Source: Christiangramia lutea
Lineage (GTDB): Bacteria; Bacteroidota; Bacteroidia; Flavobacteriales; Flavobacteriaceae
DNA length: 64,000 bases
Assembly (NCBI RefSeq): GCF_022489035.1
Contig: NZ_JAKVTV010000005.1
Span: 204,833-268,832, forward strand
Reading direction: 5' to 3'
A model generated the notes under the pieces. That model searched no databases and was not told where the DNA came from. It saw nothing but the letters and a program-made list of their open reading frames with translations. Below are positions 55,512-64,000 of this stretch, piece by piece; within the stretch, counting starts at the first letter, position 1, and each line of letters starts with the position of its first letter. The position numbers and the translations under genes were made by a program.

Positions 55512-56183
55512 TCAATCTATACCAGTGCCACTTATAATATTCCTGAGCCTTTCGATTTTCTTTGTGTTTTCATTTAGAGTTCTAATGTCAGAAATGTAGG
55601 TTTTTGTAGTGCCAAGTTTTGGAAAGGATAATTTTTTTTCTGCGAATGATTTTGTGACAAAAAGGTTAGGGTAATTCAATACGAGAATGATCTTTTGGAT
55701 CATATCTGGTCTTTCAACTTTAAACCCAATTTTCTTCGCTGTCCTTTCATTTAAAATATAGGTGGTTCCTTTAATATTTATTCCTGGATTATCCTGGTTA
55801 GAATTGATCAATTTGAGAATTCCGCTTAGATATTCAGCCAAAATTAACAGCTTCCTTTCCTTAGGCTTTTGATGAGGGTCTAAACTAAAATAATAATCGA
55901 ATAAGGTGCCACCGTGGATTATTATCTGATTATTCTTTTCTTTTTCAGCAATTAAAAATAAAGACAGATAGGTTATTTTACCACTTTTGATCATTGAAGG
56001 CATATCAAAAAATGGGGCTATAATTGAGAGAAAGGCCCAGAGAAAGATCGGGGCAAAAAAGTAAAGTCCGGAGTGAAATGAAAGGAATATTAAAGGAGTG
56101 AGAATAAGTAAAGTAAGTAAGATCAATTTTAATTGAAACTTAGTACGCTCCCCGAATCCTAAAGTGAAAAATCTGTTATGCAA
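55512..56183 (-). CDS. Membrane protein of unknown function
   Basis: 223 residues. Two hydrophobic segments occupy about residues 18-60, followed by a soluble part with KGTTYILNERTAKKIGFKV. I do not recognise the family. Confidence 0.6.
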   Translation of the reverse strand: MHNRFFTLGFGERTKFQLKLILLTLLILTPLIFLSFHSGLYFFAPIFLWAFLSIIAPFFDMPSMIKSGKITYLSLFLIAEKEKNNQIIIHGGTLFDYYFSLDPHQKPKERKLLILAEYLSGILKLINSNQDNPGINIKGTTYILNERTAKKIGFKVERPDMIQKIILVLNYPNLFVTKSFAEKKLSFPKLGTTKTYISDIRTLNENTKKIERLRNIISGTGID

Positions 56184-56310
56184 TTAAACCGTGAATTTAG
56201 TAGCCTATTAATAACAATCCCGATCGCAGAAAGACGACGGTGGTCTGTTTTCCCTGGCGAACTTAATTATTTTTTATTTAAAAAAGCAATCGAATATTTT
56301 ATACATTCTT

Positions 56311-56961
56311 TTAAATAGGCTGGGTTTGAAGCTTATTTCTTTCTCGGAGTATAATAAAATAAGCGACAATTAAATTGGGTACCCAACTTAACCAACCAAC
56401 GATTAGATAAGCCGAAATGAAATCTCCGGTTAAAAAAATAAGAAGTGGTAACCAGATTCTAAGGGTAACCGCTGAAAAGCAAACGGAGTAACTGTAAATC
56501 ATGAATTCCTTATGGAGCTGGATTTTTCCTGCTCTAATTGCCTTAAAGGCTAAAATACTTGTACTTAACCACACCAGGGCACTTAAAGTAAAACCTATGA
56601 CATTAGTGATCCCACCAGTCGCATACTGTGCTATATAAATCCCGCATAAACCACTTATTAGTACTGATAATAAATATAACTTACCAATGGTTCTATGCAC
56701 CTTAATATGCTTTCGTCTTAGCCTTGAACTGAATTGCGTCCAGCCTATAAGCAAGGCAACGCCACCTAAAATAATATGACCATAAAATGCATAATTCCAG
56801 GTAACATTATTTAAAATATCCTGGCTTTTTGATGAAAGCAGACCAAAATGCCGGTCTATGATAAAATAGAGTATTGGGTAAAGCCCAATCATAATGCTAA
56901 GTGAGCCGAAGAGAAGCCATTTGGAAGTGTTCAGTATCTTATTCAAAATCAGGATTTGCAA
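56311..56961 (-). CDS. DUF2306-like membrane protein
   Basis: 216 residues, mostly hydrophobic, with about six membrane helices. The central HIILGGVALLIGWTQFSSRLR segment, HRTIGKLYLLSVL and HKEFMIYSYSVCFSAVTLR carry conserved His residues of the DUF2306/CcmC-like four-helix membrane proteins. Function unknown. Confidence 0.75.
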   Translation of the reverse strand: MQILILNKILNTSKWLLFGSLSIMIGLYPILYFIIDRHFGLLSSKSQDILNNVTWNYAFYGHIILGGVALLIGWTQFSSRLRRKHIKVHRTIGKLYLLSVLISGLCGIYIAQYATGGITNVIGFTLSALVWLSTSILAFKAIRAGKIQLHKEFMIYSYSVCFSAVTLRIWLPLLIFLTGDFISAYLIVGWLSWVPNLIVAYFIILRERNKLQTQPI

Positions 56962-56978
56962 TATGTTTTTTGGTTAAT

Positions 56979-57464
56979 TCATTTTCCAAGATTGGTAGTA
57001 GCCACTTCTCTATGTAACTTCCAAACACCATCTCTGGAGTCTTTTTTGAGAATAGCCAGAAAAGAGGCTTTTATCTCTACCGGTTCACCTTCAGAATTGG
57101 TATAATAACTCGAACTGATTCCAAAATCATAGGCAATGCTATCACTTACCACGATGGTCTCTTTAGGTTGCATTTTTATGCTATCGTAACTAAATGATCC
57201 AACTGGATTCTCGATCATATTCTTATATTCTTCCCATTCTCCGCATACAGGTGTCAAACTTATTAGATCCTGAGTCGAGTAATTTCCTAGATCGGCATAA
57301 CGCTTTTCTGCTATTGCTTTTTCGAAGTTGCTCCTGGTTTCCTCAATAGAAGCGAGTTCTTTTTCTAAATCCACAGGATCTTTCTCCTTTACTTCCGTTT
57401 TTTCATGTTGTTGATCACATGAAATAAGAAGAGCTAGTAATATTAATGTCACGAAACTTTTCAT
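56979..57464 (-). CDS. NTF2-like (SnoaL/DUF4440-type) lipoprotein
   Basis: 161 residues. The signal ends LLALLISCDQ, so it is a lipoprotein. The mature part runs as a helix, then a NTF2-like beta sheet: ALAEKRYADLGNYSTQD-type helix ends, SDSIAYDFGISSSYYTN and WKLHREVATTNLG. Such proteins are common small ligand-binding lipoproteins. It shares a strand and 17-base gap with the DUF2306 gene, so the two may be cotranscribed. Confidence 0.72.
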   Translation of the reverse strand: MKSFVTLILLALLISCDQQHEKTEVKEKDPVDLEKELASIEETRSNFEKAIAEKRYADLGNYSTQDLISLTPVCGEWEEYKNMIENPVGSFSYDSIKMQPKETIVVSDSIAYDFGISSSYYTNSEGEPVEIKASFLAILKKDSRDGVWKLHREVATTNLGK

Positions 57465-58980
57465 TTGAAATGGATTTTTATGCCTACAATTTAATGTAAA
57501 AAATTGATTACTAGATGTTTTAGTTATTCGCAGCTCTGTTTATTTGAAAAAAATACAGAATTGAAATCAGGCAGGAGGAAAGATGGAAAGGTTCAAATTA
57601 AAATATTGTATTATGTTCAGATCTTTCATGAACTCTTCCAAGTCTTCACTAGATTTCATTACCATAATTTAGGTTTGGCGAACCTCTTATACGCATTAGA
57701 AGGTTTCCGGCATTTGGGTAGAAACGGTACTGAATTTTAGGTCAGGATTACCGAATCTATTGACCAGCGAGGAATTATCAAGGTTCGATAGAAAAAGGGA
57801 GCTCCAACCTTTTTCCGCAAATGCACTGTCCCAACTGCTAGATACTTCACAAAATTCTGATCATTCATATCCTTCCAGAAGTCTTGACATATTAATTGTT
57901 TTAAAATAGTAGATCATCTTCAATTTTTTCCGGCTGCATCCACTAGCTTACGGGCATCTCCAAAAGTACTTCCTGCACCTTATGCCACAGCAAATACATC
58001 ATATTTTTGAATAACTTCACGCTTTTTTCTTTGAAACATTGATGGATATGTGGTCACATACAATAGCACCTGAAAGAATCTTTTTCATGACCCTTAGGAA
58101 ATTAAGGCCAGGTATTATAAATGCTGGCAAAATGACTACCTTCCATTCTAAAAACATCCATCTTTTTTCGGTCAAGAATTTCAAAATATTGTAGACTTCC
58201 TTACGAAATTCATGATTTTCCTGATTCAGGTCTGTTTGTTCTGCATCAAAGGTTATTAAATAGTAGGCCTCTACCGCTTCGACGTAATCTCAACCACCAT
58301 CAGGATCAAATAAACTGAAATTATAAGCTTGTTCACCCTTTTCAGGAAGCAAACATTGGTAATAGATATGATCTCAATATCCCTGGAACTGCTAGCTTGT
58401 CTAGACCATTCGTGGTGATCGCTGCGATGATGAGCAAAGTCATCCAAAAGAATTTGATATCCCTTTCTTGAGAGCTGTAAATCATATTCAGGAAATCCTT
58501 CAAATTAACATTGCTGGGATATAGCGTACCGTAAATTGAAAAATCAGAGCTATTATCGAACAAAGGGAATTCAAAAAAGGATTTATACAAACTATCTCTA
58601 TTCCCTGACTTTCTGTACAATTCAGTTTTTCAATCACAACCTTAAAGTCTTGTAATCCTCAACATCAGGATTTTTAAAACTTTATGGATTTATCTGGTAT
58701 AGAATGTTTTCCTTCCACCGTGGTTGCCTTTGTTAGGATACCTGAGGCTTTTATTCAGAATTAATTCCTGGATGGCCAAAAACCGTAAAAAGTGCTAAAA
58801 CTATAAGGACGGTGTTTTCACAATTTGGTAATTATTGAACTTCAATAAGTTGAAAATAAAAGACAATTATAGGGATGAGGCAATGCGAAGTTGTTGGTTT
58901 GAACCTGCTTAGTGTTGAGGTTAATTAATTTACATTTAATTTAGAGTGCTATTCCGAAGGGGGATTAAGAGATTGAAATT
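57465..58980 (-). pseudogene. Decayed accessory region, mostly minus-strand reading-frame fragments
   Basis: About 1.5 kb with no intact gene. On the minus strand, protein-like text appears in switching frames: ELYRKSGNRDSLYKSFFEF to about 58342, then PDGGWDYVEAVEAYYLITF (with the stop codon TGA in place of the Trp), NHEFRKEVYNILKFLTEKRW, then QKYDVFAVA, a stop, and GAGSTFGDARKLVDAAGK. Several frameshifts and stops make it non-coding. The parts cannot be assigned to a named family with confidence, and could belong to more than one lost gene. An open frame at 58342-58620 (about 92 residues) exists but is part of this text, not an independent gene. Confidence 0.6.
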
Positions 58981-59331
58981 CTAGGCTCTCATGATTTTTT
59001 CCATCTTCCTACCTCTCGCTAATTCATCAATCAGTTTATCCAAATATCTGATCTTTTGAATCAACACATCTTCAATATCTTCCACGCGATAACCACAAAT
59101 TACCCCGGTGATTTTGGATACATTTGGATTGATCTCCGGAGCTTCCTGGAAAAACGTCTGAAAATCGGTTTTGTTCTCCAGATGCTTTTCAAAAGTATTT
59201 CTGTCATATCCCGTAAGCCAGAATATAATAGTATCTACTTCAGCCTTTGTTCTGCCTTTTTTTTCCGCCTTATTCACGTAATGCGGATAAACACTTGCAA
59301 AAGGCATTGTATAGATTCTATGATTTTCCAT
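58981..59331 (-). CDS. DUF2200 domain-containing protein
   Basis: 116 residues, soluble. The text [40 protein letters not shown] and [20 protein letters not shown] is characteristic of DUF2200, a small family of unknown function often present as a stand-alone accessory gene. The full family length is present. Confidence 0.92.
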   Translation of the reverse strand: MENHRIYTMPFASVYPHYVNKAEKKGRTKAEVDTIIFWLTGYDRNTFEKHLENKTDFQTFFQEAPEINPNVSKITGVICGYRVEDIEDVLIQKIRYLDKLIDELARGRKMEKIMRA

Positions 59332-59451
59332 AATTAAGTAAATAACTATGGTTGTAATTTACTCATTTACATTTGAAATTTTATTTGTTGAGGTCTAAAG
59401 CTGTTGAAATTGTATTCTTTCAATTGCGATCTCTATATTATGAGATAGAGA

Positions 59452-59844
59452 TTACTCATAAAAATCTCCTTCAAATTTTATCCATGTTTCTTCTTCTAAT
59501 TTTAGGTCTCCGTTTTCCAGAATCTGGAATACCAGGTCTTCTGAAAATTCGTAAGTTGAAGAAGTGGATTCTACAATAAGATTATTATTTTTAATATAAA
59601 AATTGGTTCTATAAAGAATATCTGTAAGATAAATTTCAACTTCAGATTCATTTATTATCTCCATAACCTGAGCACAATTTATAAAATATAACTCCTGGGC
59701 TTCTTCACATTCCCTGCGGGTTTCAAATAAAAGGTTCGCATATTTATTCCCTACAAGTATTGTTTCGTTACTGGAATCGTCTTTAGAACATCCTAAGATC
59801 GAAATGATTATAAATAACATTAAAATTTTTGGGCTGAGCTTCAT
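59452..59844 (-). CDS. Small lipoprotein of unknown function
   Basis: About 130 residues from the Met of MKLSPKILMLFIIISILGCS; a 19-codon longer frame has no signal-peptide start. The lipobox is SILGCSK. The mature chain includes RRECEEAQELYFINCAQV, with two Cys, and acidic strands. No family recognised. Confidence 0.75.
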   Translation of the reverse strand: MKLSPKILMLFIIISILGCSKDDSSNETILVGNKYANLLFETRRECEEAQELYFINCAQVMEIINESEVEIYLTDILYRTNFYIKNNNLIVESTSSTYEFSEDLVFQILENGDLKLEEETWIKFEGDFYE

Positions 59845-60310
59845 GGATAGAAATTTACGAATATTACTTATTAGATGTTTTAAACCGAAAAGGTTGCGCA
59901 TGAAAATTCGGATAAATTTTTATAATTCCTGGATTTTTAGCAGGATTTCCAATAACCAATGATCTTTTCTAAGTTTCTCCAGGGTTATCTTCCGTCGAAT
60001 ATTCTCACTTTCCGGAACCAATGACCTGGGATAGTATTTTATTGCGAGATCGGAATTACCAATAAACAAATATGCTTTTTCCGAGTTCCCTTCAGATTTC
60101 TGAGTTTATGCAATCTGGTGTGGTCTCTGTATACTCTATAATTGAACAGCCACAAGGGCTTATTTCATGGTATACTATTAGTAGAAGTCTATTAATCAGT
60201 GTTGGATGTGTTGGCGCCTTCTGAAGTAAGTTATTTGTTTTTGCTAACTCAGAATTTATTCATTCTTTTAATGGTTTTCATCTATCGGTAATGGGTGTAA
60301 AAATTTGAAA
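59845..60310 (-). pseudogene. Tail of a lost minus-strand gene (TPR-like C-terminus)
   Basis: From about 60095 down to TAA at 59920-59922 the minus strand reads AYLFIGNSDLAIKYYPRSL followed by EKLRKDHWLLEILLKIQEL and a stop. This has the look of a terminal TPR-like repeat of a longer protein whose body is missing. Upstream of it there is only disrupted sequence up to the next gene. No family can be assigned. Confidence 0.5.
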
Positions 60311-60844
60311 TTAGTCTTTGCTTAATTCAATCAATTTTAAAACAGTTTTCCAATTCCTTGTTGTAGCTCCAACCTTCAGTTTCTTTTCAAAGAAGGTGTT
60401 ACTTAATTTTGTTTTATGATATTTCCCATCAATAAATAAGAAAACGTTTTGTCCGTCGATTTTGAAATTATCTGGTTCGTAATTAAATGATTGGATCTCG
60501 TCTAAATATTCCTTACTTGGTTTTTCTTTTAAAAACGTTAGGTGTAGTTTATTTATATCGGCATTCTTATTATAAAATGGATTGTGAGTAATAGAATTTT
60601 GAAGCTCATCTGAATTTCTCACAATTACAGGTACGTTAAACCCAAACCTTTCTCTAATGGAATTTTCTAATATTTTTTCTAACTCGAAATTGTTTGAGTT
60701 TGAATTAAAAATGATATTACCACTTTGTATGTAGGTTTTTATATTTTCTAACCCCGTTTTTTCGAATAGGGCTTTTAGATCTGCCATCAGGATTTTTCTT
60801 TTCCCACCGACATTTATTCCTCTTAGAATTGCAATTTTTTTCAT
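60311..60844 (-). CDS. DUF1697 domain-containing protein
   Basis: 177 residues. IAILRGINVGGKRKILMADL and TYIQSGNIIFNS are the family signature, and the C-terminus ends with VGATTRNWKTVLKLIEL. Function unknown; the family occurs as a sporadic stand-alone gene in many bacteria. It lies 31 bases after the DUF4269 gene on the same strand. Confidence 0.94.
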   Translation of the reverse strand: MKKIAILRGINVGGKRKILMADLKALFEKTGLENIKTYIQSGNIIFNSNSNNFELEKILENSIRERFGFNVPVIVRNSDELQNSITHNPFYNKNADINKLHLTFLKEKPSKEYLDEIQSFNYEPDNFKIDGQNVFLFIDGKYHKTKLSNTFFEKKLKVGATTRNWKTVLKLIELSKD

Positions 60845-60875
60845 TTTAAATTCTAATTATCATAATTACTAAACC

Positions 60876-61412
60876 TTAATTTATGTGGGCCTGGTATTTT
60901 AATAATCCAGAATACGGATTTCCTTTTATACCTAGTAATTGGGCGAATGCCGGTTCAGTTTTTAATCCAGTTCTTTTTAATTCTATAATAGTCTTTCTAA
61001 ACTCAGGACCTTCTTTTTCTAAAATTTCATATTCTTTTATCATATGAAGATATGCATCCTGTTCATGGGTAGGTACGTTTTGTCCGAAGATTTCACAATC
61101 GTAATTGTCAAGTCTGAACCGTGCCAAAACGCATTGCCTGCCTTTAATATTTTTTTGGATAACTATAAATTCGTCTTCATTCGAAAATTTATTATTTAAA
61201 AATTCCAGAAAACTATTTAAATTTTTTGCAAAACATATAATGTCTAAATCACTATTGTCAATATCAATGTTAATAGGTATTGTCCCTACTAAAATTGGAG
61301 AGTATTCTTCAAGTTTTTCCATTATCGAGTGATTCTTAAATATTCCAAATACTTCCTTTTGCCGGGTAGTCCCATGTTTTAAATAATCAATAATTTTAAA
61401 GTCTTTACTCAT
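60876..61412 (-). CDS. DUF4269 domain-containing protein, nucleotidyltransferase-like
   Basis: 178 residues. YLKHGTTRQKEVFGIFKN, VGTIPINIDIDNSDLDIICF and YDCEIFGQNVPTHEQDAY match DUF4269. The DNSDLDIIC segment resembles the metal-binding Asp pair of nucleotidyltransferase folds, but the activity has not been shown as far as I know. The gene is followed by DUF1697. Confidence 0.9.
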   Translation of the reverse strand: MSKDFKIIDYLKHGTTRQKEVFGIFKNHSIMEKLEEYSPILVGTIPINIDIDNSDLDIICFAKNLNSFLEFLNNKFSNEDEFIVIQKNIKGRQCVLARFRLDNYDCEIFGQNVPTHEQDAYLHMIKEYEILEKEGPEFRKTIIELKRTGLKTEPAFAQLLGIKGNPYSGLLKYQAHIN

Positions 61413-61522
61413 ATTTAATTTAAACCTTATTATGAAAATAAATACCTGTCCTTTAACTTCTCAAGAGAATTAGTCCGCCGTGAGGAAATTTTTAAGAAAG
61501 ATGTTTTTTACTGATGACGGGT

Positions 61523-61744
61523 TTAAAAAGACAGAATTTTGGTCCATTTAAGAAGGTACATAATTAGAAAGGTTAAACCTGTACTTGAAAAAATGATACC
61601 CTGCCACAAATAAAGTTTTGAATTCCATTGTTTGGACATCTTTTTACCAATTTGTTTTTTGTTGTAATTTTTTAAGATGATCCAGGAGAAGATAGTGGTT
61701 ATTACAAATATTATTAAAGCAATTATGAGGGTAGTCTGTCCCAT
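61523..61744 (-). CDS. Small two-helix membrane protein
   Basis: 73 residues: two hydrophobic helices separated by a basic loop (KNYNKKQIGKKMSKQWNSK). No family recognised; the frame and separation from neighbours suggest a real small gene. Confidence 0.5.
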   Translation of the reverse strand: MGQTTLIIALIIFVITTIFSWIILKNYNKKQIGKKMSKQWNSKLYLWQGIIFSSTGLTFLIMYLLKWTKILSF

Positions 61745-61913
61745 TAGATTGATTTTTAATTTCGTCTAAATACTAAACGCGGTCTTGATCACTGCTATAA
61801 ACCTAAATAGAAAATGGCAAAATAATTACGAAAACCTGGCTCAGGTAAAGTTATATATTTTCTTTTTAACGCTGCCACTAATTAAAGATGAACAGTAAGT
61901 GAATTTAGCTTTT

Positions 61914-62825
61914 CTATATTCTATAAAATTTTGCCGAATACCATCTCATTATTATTAAGGCCAAAATCAAAATAGGTATAATCAAAATACTTCCTTCCGG
62001 CCCAAATTCTCCACCGGTGAGATAATCTTTACCAGATAAAAAATTGTGATTCAAGAGTGTTTCTTTTTTATGACCGCTAGCTGCGAACCCAAAAACAGGA
62101 CCTTGAAAAAAATTCCAACCTATATGCATTCCCATTGATAACCATAACATTTTGGTACTCAAATAACCGTAAATTCTTAAAAATCCAAAGGCCACTATTA
62201 TTAATGATGATAATATTGTTGCATTGGGATTCATAAAATGAATTAAGCCATAGATTATACAGGTTATTACGATGGAAATTCCCAGGCCTATTCCCTCAAT
62301 CATATTCTGAAATAGGTATCCTCGAAATACCAATTCTTCCCAATATCCTACGAAAATGTGTTCTAGAAGCATTAAGCTTAAAGATCCTATAGTTATCACA
62401 CTCATAAATTGAATGAAATTGAATGAACTATTAAAGTTGAGTTTCTGGAAACTAACTCCTTCAAATTCTATAAAACCCAAGCCTACTAATAGAGCAAAAA
62501 ATAATGCCGACATAAAAAAACTCAAAAGAAATCCAAAAAACAGATCCCTTACGGCTTTTTTATTAAGTTTCAATCCTAATGATTTAAAGGTTTTCTTATC
62601 TAAAAATTTCCTGCAAAGAAAAGTAGAAATGGTAGCACCAAATGCTAAAATGGCAACAATAAACAAACCGTAATTTTCTAAAAATTCTCTTTTGGTTATA
62701 TCACCTAAAATTGGTTTCATAAGAAAGATTAGAGAAGAGAAGGAGAGGAAGACTATTAAAAATATCAAAATCCGCCATCCAGTTTTTAGTCTTTTTTCTT
62801 TCGAATTTAAAAAGTGATTTTTCAT
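61914..62825 (-). CDS. CPBP family intramembrane glutamic protease
   Basis: 303 residues, multi-pass. The catalytic EELVFRGYLFQN (EExxxR) is followed by IHFMNPNATI and GMHIGWNFFQG, the two conserved His boxes. This is the CAAX-protease/bacteriocin-processing (CPBP) family. The substrate is unknown. No bacteriocin or transporter gene is adjacent. Confidence 0.92.
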   Translation of the reverse strand: MKNHFLNSKEKRLKTGWRILIFLIVFLSFSSLIFLMKPILGDITKREFLENYGLFIVAILAFGATISTFLCRKFLDKKTFKSLGLKLNKKAVRDLFFGFLLSFFMSALFFALLVGLGFIEFEGVSFQKLNFNSSFNFIQFMSVITIGSLSLMLLEHIFVGYWEELVFRGYLFQNMIEGIGLGISIVITCIIYGLIHFMNPNATILSSLIIVAFGFLRIYGYLSTKMLWLSMGMHIGWNFFQGPVFGFAASGHKKETLLNHNFLSGKDYLTGGEFGPEGSILIIPILILALIIMRWYSAKFYRI

Positions 62826-63158
62826 TATTAAAAAAACTTGTTAATCATGAATATGACGAACTATAAAAAAAATGGTTACAAACGTGATTGCCCTTGGTCT
62901 TTTTTATAGGCGGTGTACGGAAAAGGGAACACGGAATATTAGGCTTAATACTGTTTTGTTGGTCAGGTTAATTTTATTTATTCTAAGGCTGCCGACTTTT
63001 AGCGATGAGACGTTGTTGCACCAGTTCTCACCTTTACTTAATAGGTTTAGGTATAGATTTTAATACGTGTATATATTTGTTTTACAATCTTGTATGTGTT
63101 AAAATTGTGTTGTCTGGTAAAATTAATCCTATTTTTAGTATAATTAAGTTTTTAACCT
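62826..63158. other. Intergenic stretch between CPBP and PKD-lipoprotein genes
   Basis: About 330 bases between divergent genes. No gene. It carries an unusual GC-richer segment including TTAGCGATGAGACGTTGTTG (63000-63019), which may be a recombination-site remnant (see findings). Confidence 0.4.
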
Positions 63159-63515
63159 ATGAAAAGAAAAATTCTATCAACTTGGTTTTTTTTATTTGTA
63201 TTGGTAATTTTTTCATGTAGTGAAGATGATGCTAACAGTTTTTTTGATTGTCTAGGAGAATCCAGTGTTACGCATATTCGACATGAACCCAATTCTGAAA
63301 ATTCTTTAAGAGTTGAATTGGAAATTGAATATAATGGTGAATATAGTGTTTCCAGAGTCAACTGGAAATATGGAGATGGGAATGAGGGAACAGGTTTGAC
63401 TACGAATCATACTTATTCCTCTCCAGGTACCTACAAAGTCGAGGCAACTGTAGCAATCAACGAAGGTGGCAGTAATTGCTCATTTACAAAAGAAAGATCA
63501 ATAAGTGTAGAATAA
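63159..63515 (+). CDS. PKD-domain lipoprotein
   Basis: 118 residues. The lipobox is VLVIFSCSED. A PKD-like beta sandwich follows: VSRVNWKYGDGNEGTGLTTN followed by HTYSSPGTYKVEATV with the conserved GD, HTY and PGTY positions. PKD domains are common surface-protein modules. The whole protein is a single PKD domain plus anchor, shorter than typical PKD-containing enzymes. Confidence 0.85.
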   Translation: MKRKILSTWFFLFVLVIFSCSEDDANSFFDCLGESSVTHIRHEPNSENSLRVELEIEYNGEYSVSRVNWKYGDGNEGTGLTTNHTYSSPGTYKVEATVAINEGGSNCSFTKERSISVE

Positions 63516-64000
63516 GTATTTGTTTTAAGAGAAATTGAGCAGATGTGGTTATTCAAATTCTCAAACTTTTTGTTCTCTCAAATTATCTCGCACTGAATTG
63601 GTTTCCTATTTTTGCAGAATTTTTTTACAAACTAGATATTGTGTGTTCATCTTATAAGTAACAAAGTTGTTAAATTTTTAGTCAATCTATTTCAGGAAAT
63701 GATATCAAAAAAGCTTGCTTGTAACAGTCTCGACTATCTCCCTTTGGCGGCTTAAGTGACGCGGATTTGCCACTATATTTTTTTGTTTTCTGGCTTCTTA
63801 AGTTAAACTTTTTTAACAATACCTGTTATTGGCGATGAACCGTCTTAAGTTTAATTTCTCTAAATTTTGATGGTATAACCAGAAAGAACAAAAGAGAGGA
63901 ATAAGGTTACATGAACCGTGGGAACTTGAGATTCCGTCAACAATGATAATCCCCTCTCTTTTTCTACTTTAATTTCGTTTAGTTCTGTGAGACCTGGATC
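63516..64000. other. End-of-window stretch with no gene
   Basis: About 485 bases without a supported coding frame. It contains a possible structured RNA or terminator-like inverted repeat at 63890-63962; otherwise nothing recognised. Confidence 0.4.
63890..63962. ncRNA. Possible structured element (nested inverted repeats)
   Basis: AAAAGAGAGG (63890-63899) and CCTCTCTTTT (63953-63962) form a perfect 10-base outer stem. Inside is a GGAA/TTCC hairpin (GGGAACTTGAGATTCCG). The 3' arm runs into a T stretch as in an intrinsic terminator. No known RNA family is recognised. Confidence 0.3.

Noticed and set aside
57504..57740. Plus-strand 78-codon open frame
   Set aside because: No motif, in a region of decayed sequence; cannot be supported as a gene.
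62872..63220. Two short plus-strand frames between the CPBP and PKD genes
   Set aside because: Short, without motifs, overlapping each other and the PKD lipoprotein start.
1..64000. CRISPR array, insertion sequence, rRNA operon or prophage
   Set aside because: No regularly spaced repeats, transposase, rRNA-like or phage structural text was seen in reading the window.

Overview
The window looks like the chromosome of a marine or aquatic Flavobacteriaceae bacterium, close to Gramella/Christiangramia (inferred from gene content, not computed). Signs are low GC, promoters of the Bacteroidetes type (TTG, 17-20 nt, TAnnTTTG), many short lipoproteins with a Cys lipobox, TolC-fused CusA, a very long LepB, and the flavobacterial order mutL-rhomboid-rhomboid-EEP next to lepB-dapB-DUF5683-parB-parA.

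Layout. 1-16 kb is mostly core: the end of mutL, two rhomboids, an EEP hydrolase, WbqC, LepB, DapB, ParB/ParA, an outer-membrane barrel protein that looks inserted, a dienoyl-CoA-reductase-like SDR, both methylmalonyl-CoA mutase subunits, an FtsB/DivIC-like protein and uridine kinase. 16-18 kb has a PQQ-type sugar dehydrogenase with a lipoprotein cytochrome c, then tRNA-Pro(TGG). 18-25.7 kb, between two tRNA-Pro genes, holds a heavy-metal efflux pump in which the RND pump and TolC-like outer-membrane factor are one polypeptide, its adaptor, an alpha/beta hydrolase and an aldo/keto reductase. 25.8-28 kb is galKT with a good operator palindrome. 28-34.3 kb mixes live genes (two PAP2 phosphatases, a GMC dehydrogenase with its Tat-exported small subunit) with wreckage of ppdK and of a persulfide-dioxygenase-like MBL gene.

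34-57 kb is an accessory stretch of enzymes and small proteins. Its two most interesting loci are a four-base-overlapping pair of a beta-CASP nuclease and an ATP-cone/Mrr-like nuclease (35.4-37.6 kb), and a single protein joining a 2Fe-2S ferredoxin domain, a class III nucleotide cyclase and a C-terminal globin (43.0-44.3 kb), which looks like a combined redox and gas sensor. Around these are a bestrophin, a WD40 propeller, two thioredoxin-fold proteins, several VOC and GNAT proteins, hydrolases and membrane proteins.

57.5-64 kb is a loose, gene-poor accessory zone with decayed reading frames and small sporadic families (DUF2200, DUF1697, DUF4269, CPBP protease, PKD lipoprotein). No CRISPR array, rRNA, transposase or phage gene was recognised. 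All identifications come from reading motifs by eye; no database search was run.
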